DNA of 64,000 nucleotides, from positions 29,810,001 to 29,874,000 of the forward strand of contig NC_092674.1 in NCBI RefSeq assembly GCF_964355755.1, read 5' to 3'. This DNA is from Antedon mediterranea. Its lineage: Eukaryota; Echinodermata; Crinoidea; Comatulida; Antedonidae. Position numbers and translations under genes: made by a program. The first letter of the stretch is position 1, and each line of letters opens with the position of its first letter. A model generated the notes under the pieces. It was not told the DNA's origin and did no database searches. It saw only the letters and a list, made by a program, of their open reading frames with translations. Below are positions 1 through 11,347 of the stretch, piece by piece.

Positions 1-157
1 CTACACTATAAAAGTTTGTGACAAAAATTTGATGTGCCCCTTATGGACAGGATGATGTCATATCACTACTATATTTGGTCACATCACTACCATATTTGGG
101 CACACCATACAGTATGTTTTTTGTCAAACTATTTTGATAGTGTTGACAGGCTTAAAG
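1..157. mobile_element. Palindromic MITE family A, copy 1 (left end cut by window)
   Basis: This is a copy of a palindromic MITE found at least nine times here. Its ends read TTAAAGCTCTGTCTACAC and inward ATCAAACTAGTTTGACA, with an interior of alternating GATGTGCCCAAATATGG and its inverse around TGATGATGTCATATCA. This copy lacks the outermost bases on the left and ends at GTTGACAGGCTTA. It has no coding capacity. The superfamily is unassigned. Confidence 0.7.
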
Positions 158-322
158 GTACAAGTTCTCCTCTTTTTTTAAATGTACAGATTTAAGCCCT
201 ATACAGTAACTACTAGGCCCTAAATAAAGGGGAGATCAGTGAGCACAGGGCTACAGTACATAGGAAAGCTACATCATAACTTATATGATTTTGAAAAAAA
301 AAACAAAGATTAAGTCTCTTAC

Positions 323-399
323 TTTTGTATCTCAGCTGAACGACATGGCTTCTTGCCTGGAGATCCCCCTTTTTCTTTAATTTCTGATTTCCGTTTCAT
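323..399 (-). CDS. Exon 3 of the HhH gene: Lys-rich segment
   Basis: It encodes MKRKSEIKEKGGSPGKKPCR and a few more residues between a TTTCTTTCAG acceptor and a GTAAGA donor. It ends in phase 2, so at least one more coding exon lies beyond the left edge. It is too short for a domain call; its basic composition is nuclear-signal-like. Confidence 0.6.
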
Positions 400-3300
400 C
401 TGAAAGAAAAACCATCATTGATATATAAGACAGGTAAATGATAAGACGTCGTTACAATGTCACTGTCAATACATGTTATAATAAAACGCTAACAATCACT
501 GACATTCTATTGCAAAAATGTGACAATCACAAATCACCATACAAAACCGTAAAAAAACGTTAAGAAATTAGGAAATCCAAAAACACTGTCTGAGTAGTAC
601 ATACTAAGTGCATGGATATGATTAATATTTACTGTATTTATTTCTCCTTTCAATAACTATTTTATTACTTTCTTTTGTTAAAAATATTTCAATTTTGTTT
701 TCAGATTTTTCGTTTTTCAGATCAGTTATTTTCAGATCAGTTACAAAATTTACCAACTAGATTAATAATAGACCAACATGAACAATTTTAAAGAGTGAAA
801 ACTCAGTGTGCAGAGTTGCTTGAGAAGTTTATCAAATACCTTTTAATATCGATATTATAATTCCTGTAAACATTTCAAGCCATACTTGTCCTAAAATACA
901 TTTTCACAGTGAATAATTTGATTTTTCTCACCCAGTTATTAGGGGAACAAGTCATATAGCCTTGAACTGTGTGAGTTCTACTCCATGGAGACATACAATG
1001 ATTTGATTTTACGAAAAATACTCGATGGTACTACAGTAATATAGTCAAGTAACTAACTGTAACTCAGCTTAGAAATACTGTATAAGCAATTCTACGATTT
1101 TAAATATATTAATTCCTTCTTTCTCCCCAATTAATAATTAAATTTATAACTAATTACATACATACATACAGGTAATGCAAGACTGGTTTTTCTTTTCATT
1201 GCAAAATGTATGATAAAGATCTATCAAATTAGTTTGACAAAAAAAGTGTGATGTTTTTAAAGCATACTTTTATTCCATCGATGTTATGCACATGTATAGA
1301 TATAGTGCCTTTTTAACTACTCTATTGAATTTTATTGTTTTATATTTTTACAAAAATGTATGTATACTATATAATATATATTTGTAAAAGGAATGAATAA
1401 ATGTGGGTGACCCCCACGAAAGAGAAAAAAAAAAGTGTGATGTGCCCATATATGGATTGGTAGTGATATGTTTAAATTTTGGCAGTGATATGACAACATC
1501 ATGTCCATATATGGTCACATCACATTTTGTTGTCACATAAAGTTTGATAGTGTAAACAGAGCTTAACATGTCATACTGTTTATTATCCAACAATGCAATG
1601 AAGAATGGATTTATACTTTAGTATAATTGTAGTAAGTCATTTTTTGTCATTTCAAACTAATGTTACTTTACTGCAAATTGTAAATTGAGCACAAAAAAAA
1701 AGAAGTCAACAAGAGAGTCAAGGCAAGATCTTTAAATTTCCTTTAAAGTATGTTCTGTGAAAGTAAGACTAGTTGTGTCTGTCCATGGGGTCTTTAGCAG
1801 ATGTGGAAAGATGAGTGTTAAGTTGTCATGTCACCAAATGCCCCGGATGTATCTTACTTCCTTCAAATTACAAATGTGAACACACACTTAATTGCCAATA
1901 GCAGTGAAGACTATCAGTAAGCATACTGTAGACTAGTAGTAGGACAATGCACCTTGCTAAGGAGTTTATGTACTTTATTCTAATTTTACAGATTTTTCTA
2001 AAACCGAAATAGACAATTTTAAGAAAATGTTTTGTAATTTATTGTTTTAATATTTTGTTGAATTGTAAGAACTTTTTGTTCACTTAGGGACAAAGATTAA
2101 GCTTTTTTTTTAGCCTTGTTTTTCAATTATAATATTTTTATGTTAACTATTTATTAGTATTCATGATTTTCTGAAGTTACACAAAACAATATGTTTAAGA
2201 TTGCATAATAAATTAAGCTCAACTATAAAAACAGTAGAGTATACAATACTGTACAACATTACATTTTATAACTATACTATTTTATTATTATTATTCTATC
2301 TATATTTTATGTAAATAAATACATACACCTATTAAACAATAAAATAAAAATATTAAATGAAAGGAGCATAATCGGATAAAAATTCAAATCAAATTTAATC
2401 AATCAAAATTTATTTATGATCCTGTACATGTACAATAAAGTCAGTTTTAATGATCTCACCAATTATCTAATAAAAGTTACCAATTTCATGGTTATTTGAT
2501 AGTTTCCTAGCAATTTGGTTTATAACTCAATTTAAACATCGCATGAAGGCTTATGTTGGCCTACTGTAGTAGATATACAGTAAAATGTAATTATGTTAAA
2601 TGGCATTGGCATCTAACCCATACATTCCACAGGGTTATTTTGGGTTAAAACTAGACCTCCTTGACGAGTGTAAAATTATTAAAAATCTGTGGCAAGTAAA
2701 ATTAATATTAAAACTGAAGTTATGATGTTGACCTCTAACCTACTCTCTACCAAAATGTTCTTTGATAAGGTTAAGAAACAAAAGAGGCCTTTGTTCTAAG
2801 CTACTTCTAATTCCTTAGCTTGGCTCCTATCAAACAATGCCTACAAACAAAGGCAGTGGGGAGTGTTGCTTGAAAATCTACCCAACAAAGGTTGTGTATT
2901 AAAACCAAACCCACCAAATGTATTTTATTAACAAAAATCAGAGACAGACTTTGTGGGGTTTAAAGGAGAGTGTAGATACTATACTTCATACATTGATTCT
3001 CATCAGGTTGAGATTTAAGGTCAAAAGGGTCATGAGAAAATTGTGAACAATAAGAACAGTATTGGAAAAGACTCAAGTTTTCACCCTTATGAGTCAAAGG
3101 TTAAAGTAGATGCTTAAAATCTTGCATTTCACACACAAATTGACCAGTATTAGGAATAAACAGTAAAATTCCTTTTTAAGGGACACCTCTGAGAGTCGAG
3201 ACAGAATAAAGTGTCCTAAGAGAAAATTCCCTGAATTGAGATCTCAAAGCAGGACTTCTGTGCTAATGGTTTAAAAACATCCCTAAATTTTGACTTAAGT

Positions 3301-6300
3301 GTATTCCTTCACTGTGGCTCAATAAAACTCAATTACCATTTACAAATTTACAGACTATATTTTTTCGTTTAACTTTAAAAATATTATAAACATTTTTTTT
3401 AACAGTTTTAATTACTTAATTTTATCAATAGTTGTGATTGTCGTAGACCTTAAAGGTATTTTAACTTACTTCTAAAGTTGTTTTAATTCTTATTGTTTTA
3501 AACATGTATGTACTGCGCCTATGAGCAATCATTGATTGGATATATGGCGCATTATAAATGCTTTTATTATTATTTAATAAGCAACATATTATAATTGACA
3601 TTATGAGTCATTGATGGGTTTACAATATGATATTAATAATAATATTCCTACCTTGCTCCTTGTCTCGCATCCATCCACTTCACTACCGGATGATGCGGAC
3701 TGACGCATCGATACATCCTTGTGATTTGCAGGAGAACTCTTCTGCTCAGATGGAGTATAACTTCGTAAAGTTGATAGCCTCGTCGTTAATATAGACTGTT
3801 TATTATTAACCATATTTGACACATTGTTTGTCGTAGCACTGTGCCTGCGAGACGTGCTATGTGAACGTCCATTTTGAGGTGGGGGACGTTCTCGTTTAAA
3901 TGTTCCACATGTTAAGATAATTTTATTTAGTTCCAGCACACTGTTCCCTATTCCTGGTACTTTGGTTAAATCATAAATACTTTTATATCCATTTAGACTC
4001 TAAAAAAAAAAAAAAATAACAGAATTAGTATCATAGGTATTAATAGATCATGTCAGAAAAGCTTACATTTCATAACCTAAACCTCAGCATTTATAACTAA
4101 TTATTTAAGCACATACTGATACCAAATGTTATATCATAATACTACTACAGTCAACTCTCCCAATACCAGACTCTCTGAAAAACATTTCTTGTGGACTCCT
4201 AAATTTCTTTTATACCATTAAAAACCCATTAAGGATACCACACTTTCCGCAAAACCAGACATATTTTGCCGCCTCAATGTCCAGTATAGGGAAAGTTGAC
4301 TGTACAGGTACCACATAGATAGATACTACATAGAAGTTCCCACCAAAACTTTGTCGGCAGACTATCAATTTTAGGGTATAATTTCAAAAAGGTGTACTGA
4401 TTGCAGTAAATTAAAAGCATTTAAATCTATTCTCACAAAACTTTAGTGCCTTAACCAAATTTTTATTTCCTTGAACTTCTGAATGCTTAAACAAACCTAG
4501 GAAAGCAAATAATTCAAGTACAATACTCTTTTCTAGACATTAATACACAAACTACTATAAAACCTATTGACCCGATATCACAAAAAGACTTGAGAAAGAA
4601 GATTTACCCAACGACCTACATTTTGAATGTCGTTAAGTTCGCTAAATAAACTCAGACAGGTAATCCAACGATTGATTCCTTTTACTTCCAATCAGTTGCA
4701 TAATTAAACATTAACAATATAGAATATTATATTATTATTATTATATTACAGTCAACCTTCCCTAAATCAGACAAGTGTTAATGGCCAAATGTCTGGTTTT
4801 CAGATTATCTCAATTGGAAGACTGATGTTACAATATGAATTGCACAATGGGGCTTGCCATATTTATTTAGTAGGCTGGTCATAAATTTGTTTTTTGCTAA
4901 ATTTATAATATGAATGTAACAATCATGTATTTGTGCTTGAAGGGGGGTCGCTGTTTATCGCTTTTGCTCACACAATTGCAACTCTAGACTATATTATTAT
5001 TTAAGTACAGTAATTGTAAGATGTTGTATGAAAGACGGTTTTGCAATAATTTTGGAAATACTACTGTACTCTCTGTAGCCTACAGTACTTGTTTCCTTAT
5101 TTAATCTAAACTTGAAATTGTTTATTCTTTCTAGGGTTGCCATTGTTACCTAGGTACAGTTATTGAAAATTGGAGCAAAGGTCATTGACATTTTAGATAG
5201 GAGGTCATCAATACCTTTATTTAAACTCTTTAGAAATATGACCAGGACACAACTGTTTGGAAGAATATTAAGCGGTCCTTCATAATTTATTATATAGAGT
5301 AGAGTACATACAGACACTTTTGTTATATTGATCATAGAGTACATATAGTACAGACACTGTTGTTATAGAGTACATACAGTACAGACACTGTTGTTACAGT
5401 ATAACATTCAATCAAAGATTGTTTACCATGTACAGTACAGAAAATCCTTTCAAAAAAGATTCAGTATCAATACAGTCAACTCTCTTTATAAAAACAAGAC
5501 TTTTCTCGAGGTCTATAAAAAGGTCCCAAAATAATTTTTAACCATTAAAAACACATTCAAAATACTGCACAGCTACTGTGGAATACTTTCTGGAAAACCC
5601 AACCATATTAGGCTAGCCCAAAGGTGTCCGGTATTGGGGAGTTGATAAATACTTTTAATAGTTTCAACTGTGGTAATCTGGTTACCTTATTATATATAGG
5701 GCAAAAGTGAATCTAATTGTATTCAACAAGGACTATGAGTAAATACAGTAGTAAACCTCAAATTACCTCTATTATAACCACAGGCTATACATGTAGGAAA
5801 ACCATTGGATATCAAGGATACATATAAAAAATAATAAATAAATAAGGCCAAGAAATAATATTTAGTCATCAAATATATAGGAACCCTATCAACATCATCC
5901 CTTTCAGAAACCACAATACCTATAGTGTTTGTATGTCCTTGAAGAAAGCATCATATCCTATCCTGTTTAGCCACTAAACCCAGTACTGTTGTATACTGTA
6001 CTTTGTATTATTACATTTTCCCAAGCACTAAACTACAGGTATAAATAATATGGTGGTAAACTATATTATCACATGGAGTAATATTACTCCATGCTTATCC
6101 CAACAAAGTACCTACTGTACGGTATTCATTCATGACTGTTTTCCCTATAATAACTTTGTTTTCTAATGTACAATGCTTACTGTACAAACATATTCAATAA
6201 AAAGCTTGTTTTACAGTAAATATCTGCACTTTAACAACACCATAATATTCTTATATTTTGTCTCCAAGTAGGAATACTTTAGCAAACTCTGTACCGTGAT

Positions 6301-7133
6301 TCTTTATAACCTCACACTATTGTATGTGTCATGAAAGGTTACAGACAAATCTGTACAACTTCAATTTTTTCAAATTAAAAATCATAGTTTTTAATTGGCT
6401 GCCAACGAGCTACTATTGTCTTATACTGGTAATTATTAAGGAAGATTACAAACAGGAAACAAACCATATAACTAATACTGTTGATATGTCTGAAAGTAAT
6501 TTACGCTTTAATTACTCAATAGAATATTTACACAATATTAATCGACTCAAGGTACAATTTTTTTTAAATACAAACAAGGACATTATATAATAGATGATGT
6601 TGGAATATTTGTGCTTCATTTGATGCAGGACAATTCATTCTGAGCATGCTCACAAACACATTGAGAGCATACGAAGAATTAGTGTTTTTACTGTGTCGTG
6701 TTTTCTTGAATTCATAACACAGCAATACAAACAAACAGCACAAAAACACATTGTGACGAGCAATGTGTTCTTGGTAAAATGTAACTGTTAAGCTTTTATA
6801 AGCAAAATTATAAATAATCTCATTTTTTTGGCCAAATTAAATAAGCTGATTTAAAAATAAAACTAGAAGTATTTCTATATTTACACGCCTTGAGTACTGT
6901 ATGTGCGCTATATAAATCTAAATTATTATTCCTATTCAAAGTTGGATTTTATTCATCAGTTTTTATATTTTGGAATGGAAGACAAACAACATGTTTTAAT
7001 AATATGCATGAAATATTAGAAAGCCTACAATTCTTGTTTCCAGTATAGCTTCCGCTCTTGACCGTCCAACACCGACCAATCTGGACAAGGTATCTACAGA
7101 AGCTGTGTTTATATCAATCAGCCTTGTCACCAT
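323..7133 (-). CDS. Helix-hairpin-helix (ComEA-type) protein, 5' part (3 coding exons, runs off left edge)
   Basis: Three exons join in frame on the minus strand: 7029-7133 (start ATG, 35 codons, phase 0), 3652-3999 (116 codons, phase 0) and 323-399 (25 codons plus 2 nt); the rest lies left of the window. Exon 1 encodes DINTASVDTLSRLVGVGRSR and exon 2 opens with GYKSIYDLTKVPGIG, together a tandem helix-hairpin-helix of the ComEA/EEPD1 kind (INTA...L..L.GVG...A..I...R, then F/YKS...L..V.GIG). HhH pairs bind the DNA backbone without sequence preference, so a nuclear DNA-associated role is inferred. After the HhH comes a Ser/Thr/Arg-rich, low-complexity segment, and exon 3 is Lys-rich (KRK, GKK), possibly a nuclear localisation signal. 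An in-frame TGA five codons before the ATG supports the start. Donors are GTAGGC, GTAGG and GTAAG; acceptors end TTTAG and TTTCAG. The catalytic domain, if any, is not in view, so I give no symbol. Confidence 0.72.
400..3651 (-). other. Intron 2 of the HhH gene
   Basis: This 3.25 kb AT-rich interval is bounded by the exon 2 donor and the exon 3 acceptor. Apart from MITE copy 2 I see no exon, RNA gene or conserved frame in it. Longer open stretches do not resemble any family. Confidence 0.6.
1225..1566. mobile_element. MITE family A, copy 2, interrupted
   Basis: The left part (AGTTTGACAAAAAAAGTGTGATG, broken here as 1230-1253) is separated by about 175 bp of unrelated AT-rich DNA from the rest of the element, which resumes at about 1428 with AAAAGTGTGATGTGCCC and ends CAGAGCTTA at about 1566. 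The AAAAAGTGTGATG string is present on both sides of the interruption, so it arose by insertion or by unequal duplication. It lies in an intron of the HhH gene. Confidence 0.6.
3652..3999 (-). CDS. Exon 2 of the HhH gene: second helix-hairpin-helix and Ser/Arg-rich linker
   Basis: The first 30 residues complete the second HhH (DLTKVPGIGNSVLELNKI). The rest is polar and low in complexity, with RERPPPQNG and repeated Ser/Thr/Arg/Asn, ending VDGCETRSK at a GTAGG donor. The acceptor follows a long T tract (TTTTTTTTTAG). The 348-bp length keeps phase 0. Confidence 0.7.
4150..4305. mobile_element. MITE family B (pogo/Tigger-like ends), copy 1
   Basis: It is bounded by TACAGTCAACTCTCCCAATAC on the left (broken as CAGTCAACTCTCCC) and its inverse GGGAAAGTTGACTGTA on the right, flanked by TA. 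CAGT..A.CTC termini with a TA target resemble pogo/Tigger MITEs (Tc1/mariner superfamily). The interior has no coding potential. Related copies lie near 5470, 11147, 25843, 31072 and 54577. Confidence 0.65.
4748..4815. mobile_element. MITE family B fragment
   Basis: It begins TTACAGTCAACCTTCCCTAA and continues with a CAGAC...GTCTGGTTTTCAGA hairpin, as in the other copies. The far end is missing, so it is a decayed fragment. Confidence 0.45.
5279..5405. repeat. Short tandem repeat, about 31-bp unit, three imperfect copies
   Basis: Units read GAGTACATACAGTACAGACA followed by CTGTTGTTATA. The middle and last copies are nearly identical; the first is diverged and lacks the second TACAG block. 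The repeat lies in the HhH intron. Confidence 0.6.
5471..5648. mobile_element. MITE family B, copy 2
   Basis: The left end is CAGTCAACTCTCTTTATA and the right end is GGTGTCCGGTATTGGGGAGTT, with interior ACCATTAAAAACACATTC and GGCTAGCCCAAAGGTGTCC shared with the 11147 and 25843 copies. The right end is slightly truncated. Confidence 0.6.
6072..6093. repeat. Perfect 22-bp palindrome CATGGAGTAAT/ATTACTCCATG
   Basis: This is a perfect inverted repeat with no loop. A closely related 23-bp palindrome (TATGGAGTAAT T ATTACTCCATA) occurs at 46077-46099. TTATC lies on both sides (66-70 and 95-99 of the 6000 block), a possible short target duplication that is not convincing by itself. Confidence 0.6.
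7029..7133 (-). CDS. Exon 1 of the HhH gene: first helix-hairpin-helix
   Basis: This exon carries the start codon and the first HhH motif, with hairpin LVGVGRSRAEAI. The exon probably begins at 7165, after a TTTTTTTCAG acceptor, which implies at least one further upstream non-coding exon. The donor GTAGGC sits just after ETRI. See the uORF entry for its leader. Confidence 0.72.
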
Positions 7134-7165
7134 TTTGCATATTCCTCAATCCTATAAAAGGACAT
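7127..7165 (-). promoter_or_regulatory. Short uORF overlapping the HhH start codon
   Basis: A 12-codon reading frame starts exactly at the proposed exon boundary (ATG at 7163-7165). It ends at a TGA that overlaps the main ATG region (ATGGTGA arrangement, different frame). A uORF terminating across the main start is a known layout for reinitiation control. Whether it is translated here depends on the true transcription start and splice pattern. Confidence 0.35.
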
Positions 7166-8364
7166 CTGAAAAAAATATGAAAACATTTTTATAAAACAAA
7201 ATTTTCAGACTGTATTTCTTAATCCTGCAATAGGAATTAGACGTTTGGAAAAACCAGATGAAAAATAAAAGAATAAAAATTTATGAAATAAAACGTGATG
7301 AATTATTATTGATGTCATACTTGACAACACTAATCTCAAGCATGTCTGGTATTTTTCACTGTACATTGTAATTTTAAAAAGTCAACGATTAGGAAATCAA
7401 AGAAAAGGAACAGTAATAATTATGAAATATTCAAGTATTATTTCATTTAATTCAAGAAGATCACTGTTGTCTAGATATGAATGAAATAGAGTGTTTTAAA
7501 GCAATGTTTGCAGTACAAACTGTTTTGTAAACAAAACATGAACATTCAATCATCCATACTTTTGAATTGAAGTTTGTATCGAATAAAATCAATCAGTCAT
7601 TATCAACAACTCCATCTGAACGCGACCATCAACAATTCAAGTCAAGACTGGTTTGAAAAAAAAACAACGATAGGTGACTAGGATAGGATTTCGTAAAACG
7701 ATCTCTCTGTTCTGTTTGAATTGTGTGCGGAGTGTATGTAGAGAGACACTGGACCCCACCGACATCGCCAGCCCTTTCTTCGTCCGTACAACGTAGGCCT
7801 ATCTCGCTTCGTTGACACAACTTTAATTTAGGTAATTTTCATACTTTAGTTGCTTAAATATTGTAGTAAAAATGTTCAGATAATAACAATTTATTGTCTG
7901 AGAACTAATCTGAGTTACTTACCAAACTTAAAATTAGATTTCCTTCTAATTAAGACGAATTTTCAGAAGTCATTTTTGACACGAAATAATTTCGTCGTCG
8001 CGCTCCTGCATTGTTATAGTTTTTTTTTTCTCGCCCTCCTTGAACTACGCCCCCACATGTCATTAAGCAGAAGTAGTCTCTAACCAAGCCGCTACTGACT
8101 GACACGAAATATGCATTATATTGGAAAGCAGCGTCCACGTGGTTGAATAGGCAAGCTAGCCTGGCCTACCTAGTCTAGCAGTGGTATAGTATCAACATTT
8201 ATCGTTATTTTAGCAGTCATAAACGAACATTTTTAATGTAACTCATTACACTAACACATTTAAAGTAACAATTTCTATAAATTACATTAAATATCTAACA
8301 TTTAAATATCGCATTACTACGATTTAATAGTCAGTAACCAAAGATATCACGACACTTTCAGATT

Positions 8365-8436
8365 GGGGATGTAGCTCAGTGGTAGAGCGCTTGCTTTGCA
8401 TGTAGGAGGCCCCGGGTTCAATCCCCGGCATCTCCA
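8365..8436 (+). tRNA. tRNA-Ala (anticodon TGC), copy 1
   Basis: This is a complete 72-nt cloverleaf. Acceptor GGGGATG pairs with CATCTCC (one G-T), followed by discriminator A; the D arm is GCTC/GAGC, the anticodon loop TTTGCAT gives TGC, and the T arm is CCGGG/CCCGG with loop TTCAATC. The internal A box (TAGCTCAGTGG) and B box (GGTTCAATCCC) are intact. It has no intron. It is followed after CAA by a run of T's from 8440, a strong Pol III terminator. The CCA end is not encoded, as expected in animals. Confidence 0.97.
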
Positions 8437-8439
8437 CAA

Positions 8440-8449
8440 TTTTTTTTTT
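8440..8449 (+). terminator. Pol III terminator of tRNA-Ala copy 1
   Basis: An uninterrupted T tract begins four bases after the tRNA 3' end, the usual RNA polymerase III stop signal. Confidence 0.85.
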
Positions 8450-8643
8450 GTCCCTTCGATACTCAATATTTTAAGTAAATACTTACTTTATTTATTATCT
8501 TCTTTTCTACTTTTTTTGGTGAATTTGAATTTAAATTGTAATTCCTAATTGTCCTTTCTTTAATTTCCTTCAATTTAGTAAAAATACTGTAAATTTCATA
8601 TTCATACGAAACCTGTTACAAACAATACAAATCGTTTTATAAC

Positions 8644-8715
8644 GGGGATGTAGCTCAGTGGTAGAGCGCTTGCTTTGCATGTAGGAGGCCCCGGGTTCAA
8701 TCCCCGGCATCTCCA
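8644..8715 (+). tRNA. tRNA-Ala (anticodon TGC), copy 2
   Basis: Its 72 nt are identical to copy 1, 279 bp downstream on the same strand. Flanks differ except for the immediate CAATTT after the tRNA. A TTTT stop occurs at about 8722. Identity of the genes with diverged spacers suggests gene conversion or a recent local duplication limited to the tRNA body. Confidence 0.97.
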
Positions 8716-8793
8716 CAATTTGTTTTATTTTTATCTGTACCTGTTTTTGATCACCGTGACAATTCAAAAAATGTCATTTAAAAATATTAATAC

Positions 8794-8836
8794 CTGTGTA
8801 CAGGGAGTTGTTATTAGAACAACTCCCTGCTGTGTA
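8794..8836. mobile_element. 29-bp micro-palindromic insertion with 7-bp target duplication
   Basis: The perfect hairpin at 8801-8829 has 12-bp arms CAGGGAGTTGTT / AACAACTCCCTG and a 5-nt loop ATTAG. It is flanked directly on both sides by CTGTGTA (8794-8800 and 8830-8836). The same CAGGGAG terminus and a 7-bp duplication also define the 50-bp insert at 42240-42289. A minimal non-autonomous transposon is the simplest reading. It is too small to hold more than termini. Confidence 0.6.
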
Positions 8837-8879
8837 TGTACATTTTTATTTGACATATACTAGGCCTATAGGGCCTAGG

Positions 8880-11140
8880 TACAGTGTATAAGCGCAGCCC
8901 TCTCTTGCGGCGACTTTAACGGTATCTTCGATATTTTTCTCATCTGGAATTATGAATCTTACTTAATATAATGAAAAATAGAGATTAATAAAATATACTT
9001 TGATAGGACATTTTGTAGTTTTTATCAAGTTATTCACTCTGCAGACAATTAAAAAAGTTTTTATATAGCACTTATAAAAAGACTAAATAAACGGTTAAAT
9101 TCAACGAAAAATAGAAGTTATGACAAGTATTCTTCTATAATATTTAAGCCCATCGCACGCCTCCATATTTTTTCACGCTGCTGCTCTAGCCCGCTACGTC
9201 CCATTAGGACTACTCAATCAGAAACTAAAGCAAGCAGCAGTTATAGTTCTAAGGACGACAGTTTTGCGAAAATGGAAACTCCACTATAATTTATTGATTC
9301 CAGCTGCTACAGTAGACCCAAAAAACGTCTGCGAAAAGAGTCTATTAGGACATGTCATGTACAAATCCCAAAGCATTTCTGGTATATTCACTGTCAGATA
9401 TTCATTGAATTATTATCAAAACAGTTCATTAAAGTTTGTGTTTGTAATAGGATACTTCACACTTGAAATATCTAGGGATATGAAGTGACCCCCAGACTTG
9501 ACCTTAGCAATAAAATTAACTAAAGTGACAGAAATTGAGTATTCACTTCTGTAACGAAGGAGAAAAGAAACCCAAAAACCATTGTCTGACAGCAGACAAT
9601 TTAAGTATTTGTTGCTTTAAATTACATTTTTTTAGGTAAAATAACTATTATGTGACAATAAAATGACACATTCAAAAACATTTGAAATAAAAAATATTTT
9701 TCAAAAAGCAAGCAGCGTTTTTTGTAAGAAGTATTTCTTGTCTAACTTATCTAACTGTTCAAATCGGGTTTGAGACAATATTTATACATTTTCCATTAAA
9801 ATTACTGATTTCACGCAGTTTCTGTACTTGGCAGAGGGCGCTGTTCATTTTAATTACAAACTGTGGTCTTCAAAATGCATACAAGCCTACATCTGAGATT
9901 GAGGAGGAGAACTCCACTATGATGTCTGTTTCCACGCATCCCCGGGCCATCTCCCCTCATTCTTCACGCACTCGTTATTTGCACCTCATTGTTTATAGCC
10001 TTTTTTTTTATTTAAAGGAAGTAAAAGAATTTTAAGAACACTGAAACAAATTATCCTCATAAATCGTTTTATTTCAAATTCTTTATTAAATTCTTTTCAA
10101 ATTAATAGTAAACTTTTAAAAACACATATCAATTAGAACACTTATAAATGCAACAACTTTATGAATTAATTTGATTAATTTGATCTTAAGTAAACACAAC
10201 AGAAATAATAATATAAATTATAATCATCATAATTTCGTGAGGTAATAAATATAAATTTCTAAATTTAAAAAAAAAATTATTTTTATTGCTTATGAATTAA
10301 ATACACATTTATAAAGAAAAATGAAAATTATTATTACATTATTTGGAGGTGTGGGCTTTCAACATCTGCTAATAGTATTTCTTGTTAGTCAATCAAATGT
10401 AGCCACAACTTACTCTCCCCCCCCCCCCACCCCCTCTCCCGCCTCCCTACATCTCTTCTGAAATTCACACATTGCATGACGGTGCCAAAACAGTATAATA
10501 CATATATCTTTTATCTAACAGTTTTATTTTCATTATCATAATTTCTAATTTTTTCTTTATCATGAATAATTATATTTATAAATATTATTTTCATAATTCT
10601 GGTTCATGATTACAAATAAATACTGTTTTAGTCCAAACTATCAATATCATAATCACATGATCATAATTTATATCGTCATTATCACTTAATTAATCATTAT
10701 CATTGGTTTGCATCATTGCACTTTCTAATTTCAAATATTTACTGTCGTCGAAATTGTCATAAACTTTTATTCCATTATAACAAATAAGAAATGAAATATA
10801 TCAGGCATACAAAACACACACATAGAAAAAGAATTGCAAATGTCTATACAAAATCACACCTATAACTATATTAATAATATAAAACCTAAACTGTTTAATT
10901 TTCTAATAACAAAATGAACTAATATCTTGGTTGCTATGATACAGTACTGTGATGGACTAATACTGACCTGACTTAGTAAAAGAAGACAAATATTTTGGTA
11001 ACCTCTGACCTGTAATATTTAACCTCTGACCTGTACCAAATAATAAGTAAATACTGTACAAGCTTATAAAATGCCACAATATTGATTAATATATAGCACA
11101 CATATGTTTGTGAGATGGATTGATTGGAGAGGTTGGAAAT
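8880..11140. other. Gene-free interval between the tRNAs and the RING/B-box gene
   Basis: This is AT-rich sequence with a C homopolymer (about 10411-10428) and scattered simple repeats. No open frame in it resembles a protein family, and no RNA gene is recognised. Confidence 0.5.
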
Positions 11141-11146
11141 TCAAGT

Positions 11147-11318
11147 ACATTCAACTCTCCCAATACCGGACTCTCTGAAAACCAGAAACTCTTCCAATAA
11201 TAGAGTCCAAACAGTCTCAAATTTAATTTGACCATTATGAACCATTCCGAATACCAGACTTTCCGGAAAATCAGACATATTTGGCCAGCCCAAAGGTGTC
11301 TAGGGAGAGTTGACTGTA
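11147..11318. mobile_element. MITE family B, copy 3, just past the RING/B-box gene 3' end
   Basis: It runs from ATTCAACTCTCCCAATACCGG to GTCTAGGGAGAGTTGACTGTA (ends broken here), with interior GACCATTATGAACCATTCCG and GGCCAGCCCAAAGGTGTC. It lies 30 bp beyond the predicted poly(A) signal of the minus-strand gene. Confidence 0.65.
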
Positions 11319-11347
11319 CCTTGTTGTCAAGAAATACAAAAAAAACT

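Larger units (their letters stand above)
4000..7028 (-). other. Intron 1 of the HhH gene
   Basis: This 3.0 kb interval contains MITE B copies, the 31-bp tandem repeat and a perfect 22-bp palindrome at 6072-6093. I see no exon-like frame in the rest. Confidence 0.55.
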
